A DNA stretch of 64,000 bases, taken from assembly GCF_000317835.1 (NCBI RefSeq), contig NC_019789.1:186001-250000 (forward strand). The letters run 5' to 3'. The DNA comes from Deinococcus peraridilitoris DSM 19664. GTDB taxonomy: Bacteria > Deinococcota > Deinococci > Deinococcales > Deinococcaceae. The translations under genes were made by a program, and so were the position numbers. Under the pieces are notes generated by a model. It worked only from the letters and a program-made list of their open reading frames with translations, searched no databases and was not told the origin of the DNA. Below, in pieces: positions 63,630 to 64,000 of the stretch; position 1 is the stretch's first letter, and the number at the start of each line of letters is the position of its first letter.

Positions 63630-64000
63630 GCGTACTCCACCCGGGGATCCACCACCGAGTACAGCAAGTCAACGAAGAAGTTGATCACCACGAAACCTGC
63701 CGTGACCACCAGGATGGCGCCCTGCACCAGGGCGTAATTGCGCTCGTTGATCGCACCGACGATCAAACGACCGAACCCGGGAATGGCGAACACCTGCTCG
63801 ATCACGATGGCGCCGCCGAACAGGTACCCGGCCTGAATGCCCAGGACGGTCAGCAGCGGCACCAGGGCGTTGCGCAGCGCGTGCTTGTACAGCACCCGGC
63901 GTTCCGGGAGGCCTTTGGAGCGCGCCGTGCGGATGAAGTCCTGCCCGAGCACTTCCAGCAGCGAGGACCGCAGGATGCGCACCAGCCCGGCGAGCATTGG
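63626..64000 (-). CDS. Peptide ABC transporter permease, DppB type (partial)
   Basis: The C-terminal 124 codons or so are inside the window. The EAA loop FIRTARSKGLPERRVLYKHA and the end FFVDLLYSVVDPRVEYA identify a DppB subunit. The gene starts beyond position 64000. Confidence 0.88.
   Translation of the reverse strand, partial: PMLAGLVRILRSSLLEVLGQDFIRTARSKGLPERRVLYKHALRNALVPLLTVLGIQAGYLFGGAIVIEQVFAIPGFGRLIVGAINERNYALVQGAILVVTAGFVVINFFVDLLYSVVDPRVEYA

Noticed and set aside
1..64000. CRISPR arrays, rRNA or tRNA genes
   Set aside because: No regularly spaced repeats and no recognisable rRNA or tRNA segments were seen on reading the window.

Overview
The window looks like high-GC chromosomal or megaplasmid DNA from a peptide-scavenging heterotroph. 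Its exported proteins, peptidase repertoire and crowded insertion sequences suggest a Deinococcus-like bacterium. No rRNA, tRNA or core marker gene is present, so that assignment is an impression and not a proof.

Left part (1-9.9 kb): glutaminyl-peptide cyclotransferase, a mobilisation unit (ribbon-helix-helix protein plus relaxase, with a palindrome-rich non-coding stretch that could be oriT), a radical SAM gene with a small partner, and a broken Fic gene. Three IS elements cut this part up. An IS630 copy, itself split by an IS3, lies exactly between the Shine-Dalgarno and the GTG start of the radical SAM gene. An IS407-type IS3 joins the radical SAM partner to the Fic remnant.

Middle part (9.9-39.6 kb): metabolic genes. 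These are a surface lipoprotein with discoidin and beta-helix domains, an M20 peptidase with diaminopropionate ammonia-lyase, a cyclopropane fatty acid synthase, and two divergent peptide operons around an IclR regulator. The minus-strand operon is M28 peptidase, solute-binding protein, DppB, DppC and M19 dipeptidase. The plus-strand operon is DUF1028, solute-binding protein, DppB, DppC and S9 peptidase. Neither operon carries an ATPase gene. An alditol-oxidase-like enzyme, a transporter, an HNH nuclease, an aldo/keto reductase and a CrtC/AttH-like lipoprotein follow.

Right-middle part (39,688-59,886): one 20.2-kb Tn3-family transposon with 38-bp terminal inverted repeats and a perfect 5-bp target duplication (AGAAA). 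It inserted three codons before the stop of an M42 aminopeptidase gene. Its own transposase gene is cut by a second Tn3-type element. Its cargo is lipoproteins and two exported-type peptidases, each followed by a small lipoprotein. Inside the cargo is a nest of insertions: an IS1-like gene interrupted by an IS5, which holds an IS110 and an IS3, and that IS3 holds an IS4. An IS1182 fragment, an IS21 fragment and a second IS630 copy lie further right.

Right end (59.9-64 kb): the M42 aminopeptidase, an MFS exporter and the permease genes of a third peptide ABC transporter, which run off the window.
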